DNA of 62,885 bases, taken from Biscogniauxia marginata. Its lineage: Eukaryota > Ascomycota > Sordariomycetes > Xylariales > Xylariaceae. Under the pieces are notes generated by a model. It worked only from the letters and a program-made list of their open reading frames with translations, did not search any database and had not been told where the DNA came from. Position 1 is the stretch's first letter, and each line of letters opens with the position of its first letter. This document shows positions 58,049 through 62,885 of the stretch, in pieces. The stretch covers positions 1 through 62,885 of the forward strand of contig MU404213.1 in NCBI GenBank assembly GCA_022695795.1, read 5' to 3'. A program made the position numbers and the translations under genes.

Positions 58049-60670
58049 CTATTCAGCTCCAATTTCCCCACCTGCTTCCATCCCGAAGTTTGCCGTGCCG
58101 AAGTCAAATGTGGTGGCGTCTCCTTCATTGTCATGTAGGAACGAGTCGAAATCGAAGTCCTGAAGTACGTTGTCTGTTGTGAGGGGGTTGGCAAAATCCA
58201 TTGAGCTGAAGTCCTGCACCGAAGTTAGTACGAGTAGCCTGACATTTAAGCGGCCAAGTAACTTACCATTGTGCTTGTATTGTCTATAGCATTGAAAGAG
58301 TTCATTTGTGAATCAGTGTGCGTCTGTGGTACAGCAACTGGAGCTGGAGCTGGCTGAGGAGCAGACACTGGCGCGTTAACTGCTGGCTGTGCAGCGCCTG
58401 TGTTTTGCCCAGGCTTATATCCTGCTGGGGTGGCAGGTGTAGGAGGCTCAGCATCTTGTGTAGATTCGGCAGCTGGTGTAGCACCTGTATTCTGGGCCGT
58501 CTTCTTCTGAGCACCCGCCTAAGACAGATTTGTTAGCATCATATGGGCGAAAATCACGTCTCGAATACAGGATAATATACCTTGTTCTTGTTATTTTTAG
58601 CATCCTTCTTTTTAGGTGCAACTTTGTTAGACTGCTGAGGCGTAGGCGGGGCGGCATTTGGCTGCTGTGGCGATGACGTTTGGGGACGACCGTTCGTATT
58701 GTTGCCCGCAGCGGCCGGAGCCGATGGAGGTGGCATAGCAGATCTTTGCTGCGGTGTGCCTTGCACGGGTCCCTGAGGACCTTGAGGCGGCATGCCGTTG
58801 CCGTTCGGACCTTGCCATTGCATTTGCTGAGGACCACCCTGAGGACCTTGCTGCTGTCTCATCATCTGCGGATTCATCTGGCCGTTGAATGGTTGTTGGC
58901 CCGGGTGTGAGCTCGGCGGCCGCATGCCCCCATTCATCTGTGGGACCATACCGCCTTCCATGCTGTTCATGCCCTTGAAGAACTGATGGTGTTGCAAGTT
59001 AGGATCCATGCCGTTCGGCATGAAATTCATGCCGTTGGGAGAGCCTCTCGACTGGGCACCCTCGGGAAGAGGTGATGGGATACCGGTGGGATTCATCTGA
59101 GGGGTACCGCGCTTCATTTGTTCCGCAGGGTTGGGAGAGGCCCCGGTTCTGGCTCCCTGAGGTGAAGTATCTTGGAAGGGCTGCCCATTTGGGCCGGGAG
59201 GCCCACCAGGTCCTCCGGGACCGGCGGGACCAGCACCGTCTCCCCGTATTCCGGTCATACTATCTTGCTCTTGTCTCGCCATCATAAGCCGCTTCTTGTT
59301 CTGTTGTTCGAGCAACATCAGCTGCATCTGGTAGTCTTGAAGGGCATGGTTGCTACCACCACCCTGAGTAGTGCCGGGCCCGGGCCTCATACCGGGGCCA
59401 CTCATCTCACCTGCATTGTAGAAGGCACCGAGCGCAGCTCCATCAGGTCCTTGCGGCATCATTGGAGAACCCTGTCCTTGCGGACCCGCGGGATTTGGGA
59501 CCTGCTTATTCGGCATCTGCTGTCCATGATGTTGTTGCAGGGTTTGGGAGTATGTTTGGATCGACTTGGCCTGGGCTTGGGGAGGCTGGGTTTGAAAATT
59601 TTGGAACTGCTGCGGGGTCAGATTAGCTGGGTCGATGCCGTTTGTTGAAAGCATATGCTGAGCTATGGCAGCGGTTCTGGTGTTGCCTACTTGTTGCCCC
59701 GGCATTCCATGCTGTGGTCGTTGGCCATTCATCATGTTTGGCTGCTGAGGGTTAAAGGGCCCCGATCCATCCAGGCGTGGTCTCTTACTCGGCGACGGCG
59801 CATTCTCGGTCGAGCCGGGCGAGGCCGGGCGATTCTGGGAACCATCCATGTTCGAGCCGTCACGCTGCATATGATTTTGCTTCGCCTGAAGCATCTGCAT
59901 TTGCGGGCTGGTAGGTGCCGGGGTTAGCATGTAGACTGGCGATTAAGCGTTGCGCGCTTTACAGGTAGACATACTTATTTTGATTATTGGCCATAGCCGT
60001 CCTAGCTAAATTAGGCTGCTTAGAGTTTATCATGCCGTTCGCTATCCTCATCCCGTTATACGCCGCTGCCTCGGGCCGCATGTTTCGGAGCATATCCTGC
60101 TGTTGACTTTGTCTTAGTCGCGACTGTTGCTGTAGGACAAGTTAGAGTCCAAACCATAGCAAGCTAGAGGGAATACTAAGGGCGAATGGCTACCTGTGTA
60201 TGGCTTACGTATTGGCTCACTTGGGGACTGATGCCGGGCTTATTGCGCTGGGCCATCAGCATATCCCAGAATAGACAGAACCACTCATACAAAAAACAGC
60301 TGTCGGCTCCGCTAGGCACATTAGCCGCAGGTAAATCGCTAGGTCGTTTCGAGTCTATATCATCTTTGCTGTCGGTGTCCATAGGATCGTCGCCGATGCC
60401 ATTGCCGAGGACATTGCCATTGTCGTCGCGCCGTCGGCCGGGACTATCCTTGATCACATTGAGAGTCTGCTCGCTATTAAGCATGGCGCGCGCACAATCA
60501 TACATGCCCTCTCGTAGAAAGTAGTCGTAGATGTATGTGTTGAGGTTTGTTCGGTTGTTCCCATCCAGCCTCTGGACTTGCTGCGCGGCAAGTGCATTGT
60601 TCATCATAGGGATAGGGCCGCTGACGGGCCCGCCAGTCATGGGCATATTGGCCATGTTCACGTTGTTCAT
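58049..60670 (-). CDS. som1: LisH-domain transcriptional regulator Som1/SomA (Flo8-like)
   Basis: Model: exons 60209-60670, 59975-60129, 58581-59907, 58267-58518 and 58049-58213; introns are 79, 67, 62 and 53 nt; 786 aa. The acceptor at 59908 (CCTACCAG) is chosen because it alone keeps frame, giving ANNQN then NPQMQML; the AG at 59940 frameshifts. A LisH motif lies at about 41-70 (LNTYIYDYFLREGMYDCARAML), followed by FLYEWFCLFWDM and AQRNK, diagnostic of the Som1/SomA/OM1 family. The rest is Gln/Pro/Met-rich with a short Lys-rich stretch (KKKDAKNNKNK) and an acidic Phe-rich C-terminus. Family members act in the nucleus downstream of cAMP-PKA to control adhesion, conidiation and virulence. Function here is inferred by homology. 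Confidence 0.9.
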
Positions 60671-62700
60671 CGTCGGAGGTTGCAGACAGACCGAGTCTGT
60701 CGGGATCTAAGAGGGTCAATCAAGGCGAGGTGGTATTATGAGATTGTAGACATGCGTCTCGTTCCGACAGATTGGCAGAGGAGCGGGATCAAAGTTGCAG
60801 ATATGCTCGAGAGCTACTTCAGGTGCTCTGCGACCGCGGCAGGTGATCCGTTGTAACGTCGATGCTTTAGGTTACCTTTCTTCTCTTGGTCAGCGACAAC
60901 AGAAGGAGGTCAGCTGCTTAGATGAAAAATACCTTCGGATGTCGTGGCGAATCGATGGCGCGTGTGCAAAGTGATCGACGACGCAATCCAGGGTCGCGTA
61001 GCTGGGAAACTTGTCGACAGCAACAAGTCTTTATTGAGGGGGCTGGAACAGAGTGCGAATGCTCCAAGTTTTGCCAGGTAAGAGGAGGCAAGGATGCGAG
61101 GCGACAAAAAACCGCAAGAAATTCCGCGTCTCCCTGATATACAACACTCGGGAGAAATGGTATAATCGAGGCCGGAAGAGAATAAAAAAGGCAAGAGCAG
61201 TGAGTATTGATGAAGCGCGACCAGTAGGTCGTCGGTAGAATCGGCCAAGATGAGAAGGGGGAATAAATATCAAGTTGAAAAATGAGGGTGGTGTACGGTC
61301 GATATTTTTCCTTGCTGCAACGGCGGCGATGGCGAGGATGGGCAGTCAGATCGGGTCAGTCGACGGTCGGGTGGTATGGATGGATGGTTAGGTATGGGAT
61401 GGCAGTGGCCGAAGTATGAGCGAGAGTCGTGGTTGGGGGCTGGTGCTGGCTGGGCTGATGGCGAATAGTGATTGCCAGTTGCTAACTTCTGGCAACTCCC
61501 CCCCCTCCCAGGATTTTTCGGGGCCTCTGAGGATCGACCGGTGCCAGTTGGAAATAAAAGCCGTCAAGTGGGTGCGTGGGTGTATTGGGTTGTCGACGAC
61601 AAGAAGCGAGAAGAGTCTTTTTATTTCTGCGACTCGCTCTCTATCGTCTCGTGTCTTTCCCTGCCGGTGTGCCTGTGCAGTGTCTCGCCTTCAATTTGAG
61701 ATTTACTTATTGCGCCGCTCTTCTCTCCTCTGCAGTGCTAGGTTGTAGCAGTAGTAGCGCGTGTCTCGCTCTCCCACGACCGGGATGCCAATGAGGCCAA
61801 CTAAAAATCGCGTGCGGTGATGACGACCTCGCAGACATTCAAAAGGTGGATGATATCCAGGTTGAATAGATGTCTTGCAGGCGTCGGCTGAGGTTGTCGT
61901 CGATTATACCTGGGATACGATGGTGGTGGTGTTGGTGGAGATGTGTGGTAATTGTAGGTAGGTCGGTAGGTCGGTAGGTAGGTATGTTAGGTAGGTTAAA
62001 AGGACGGGAACAGAGAATTGTCTGGCTCTGCCTTAGGCCGAGACCTTTTTTTCTTTTCTTTTTGCCTGCGGTAGGTACCTGTGTATTGTGTGTATGTACC
62101 TAACCTTAAGGTACATAGGTACATGTAGGTACATAAGGCAAGGCCTGTAGCGAGTGCGCGGGCCTTGGGTTGTCACTGACAGAATGCCTCGGGGCAGAAC
62201 AGAACAGCGATTGCTGTTATGTACTGTACTGTCTGTGCCGTGCTAGGTGCCTGTTACTGCCACTCTTGCTACTACATGTGTATCTAATTTTCTTGCGTCT
62301 TGGACTGGATTTCCAGTATTTGCGAGCGCTGCGGGTGGCGGCATACACAAATGTAGGTAGGCTGACATATACAGATATGGGAAAAATCAATTGAAAAATG
62401 TAGGAACGTTGATTGAGCTTGAACGGGGATTGGGCTTTGGAGGGACTGGGGGGGACATGGAGATATCCAGAGAAGCCTGGGATGAGACACGCGCAGTGGA
62501 AAAAGCCCATGCCGCCATGGGTCAGACGTCGGGTGGGGGAATATTTGAGAACGGCCTTTATGTACCTTTTGTTAGGGATTCATATGAGGATATGTGATTA
62601 TGACTAATAGTCTACGGCACGAAGAGAAGACTCGTGCTGCGTACAATTGGGGCTGGGCCCCATATCTAGTGTCTTGGCACCCTCACGTCAATTTCAAGCT
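60671..62700 (-). promoter_or_regulatory. Long upstream region of the Som1-like gene
   Basis: About 2 kb without a credible gene. It carries short tandem tracts (GGTA/GGTC units near 61957-61990 and TAGGTAC motifs near 62070-62140). It probably contains a long promoter and 5' leader, as often found for developmental regulators. Short upstream ORFs are possible, but none can be assigned without a transcription start. Confidence 0.5.
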
Positions 62701-62791
62701 CTTAAAACCTCTTTAAAGACTATTATAGTTACGGCTTTATAAGGCCCAGTGCCATTTAAAAGTAGACTTTTATATAAATATCTAGTAAATG

Positions 62792-62793
<2 letters not shown>

Positions 62794-62885
<92 letters not shown>
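62794..62885. repeat. ATT trinucleotide microsatellite at window end
   Basis: At least 30 uninterrupted ATT units continuing past the end of the window, preceded by about 40 bp of AT-rich sequence. True length unknown. Confidence 0.95.

Noticed and set aside
59908..59940. Acceptor at 59940 and ATG at 59930 as the start of exon 3 of the Som1-like gene
   Set aside because: That acceptor shifts the frame into a stop; the CCTACCAG acceptor at 59908 keeps frame and restores the conserved NNQNNPQM segment.

Overview
The window is nuclear DNA of a filamentous ascomycete (Pezizomycotina, most likely a Sordariomycete; this placement is inferred). Genes carry short spliceosomal introns, mostly 53-80 nt, with GT...AG ends and CTAAC/CTGAC-like branch sites. 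The encoded proteins include a Ppo-type fatty-acid oxygenase, a Som1/SomA LisH regulator, a UBR7/Mlo2 ubiquitin ligase and an MCM2 helicase. GC-balanced gene blocks alternate abruptly with extremely AT-rich blocks (about 1-3690, 22.3-32.0 kb, 49.5-51.5 kb and 54.0-57.1 kb). These blocks are stop-riddled repeats whose copies differ by transitions only, the signature of repeat-induced point mutation (RIP). I see no tRNA, rRNA or CRISPR array.

Layout. 1-3690: AT block with TA-flanked inverted-repeat elements. 4884-9806: large MIT-domain protein. 10895-19635: five-gene sugar-catabolic cluster (triosephosphate-isomerase-like, RpiB-like, dihydroxyacetone-kinase-like, class II aldolase, and a 3-hydroxyisobutyrate/L-threonate-dehydrogenase-like protein). 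Its first three genes match the Yarrowia erythritol genes EYI1, EYI2 and EYK1. 20139-21795: UBR7/Mlo2-like E3. 22191-32087: a RIP-decayed LTR retrotransposon with 108-bp LTRs and a 5-bp target duplication. It contains a hAT-like element with an 8-bp duplication, which in turn contains a Fot1/pogo-like element with TA duplication and a dead transposase. 32378-35143: MCM2, whose promoter abuts the 3' LTR. 35671-36932: PQQ-rich coiled-coil protein. 38158-39452: secreted pectate-lyase-like beta-helix protein. 40036-40629: small Cys/Lys-rich protein. 41579-43661: DUF2235 hydrolase. 45374-49258: Ppo dioxygenase-P450 fusion. 51882-54008: MFS transporter isolated between two RIP blocks. 58049-60670: Som1/SomA. 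The window ends in an ATT microsatellite.

How the genes work together. The cluster at 10.9-19.6 kb forms a plausible route from erythrulose, by phosphorylation and two isomerisations, to erythrose 4-phosphate (pentose phosphate pathway). The aldolase and dehydrogenase point to an added four-carbon acid branch. The other genes look independent of one another.

Most unusual observation. Intron 5 of the Ppo gene (47956-48112) and intron 1 of the unrelated MFS gene (51977-52133) are the same 157-nt sequence at about 85% identity. They end exactly at the splice sites, lie in different codon phases, and are about 2.5 times longer than most neighbouring introns. They look like two copies of an introner-like (mobile spliceosomal) intron. 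All exon coordinates were derived by hand from splice consensus and reading-frame continuity.
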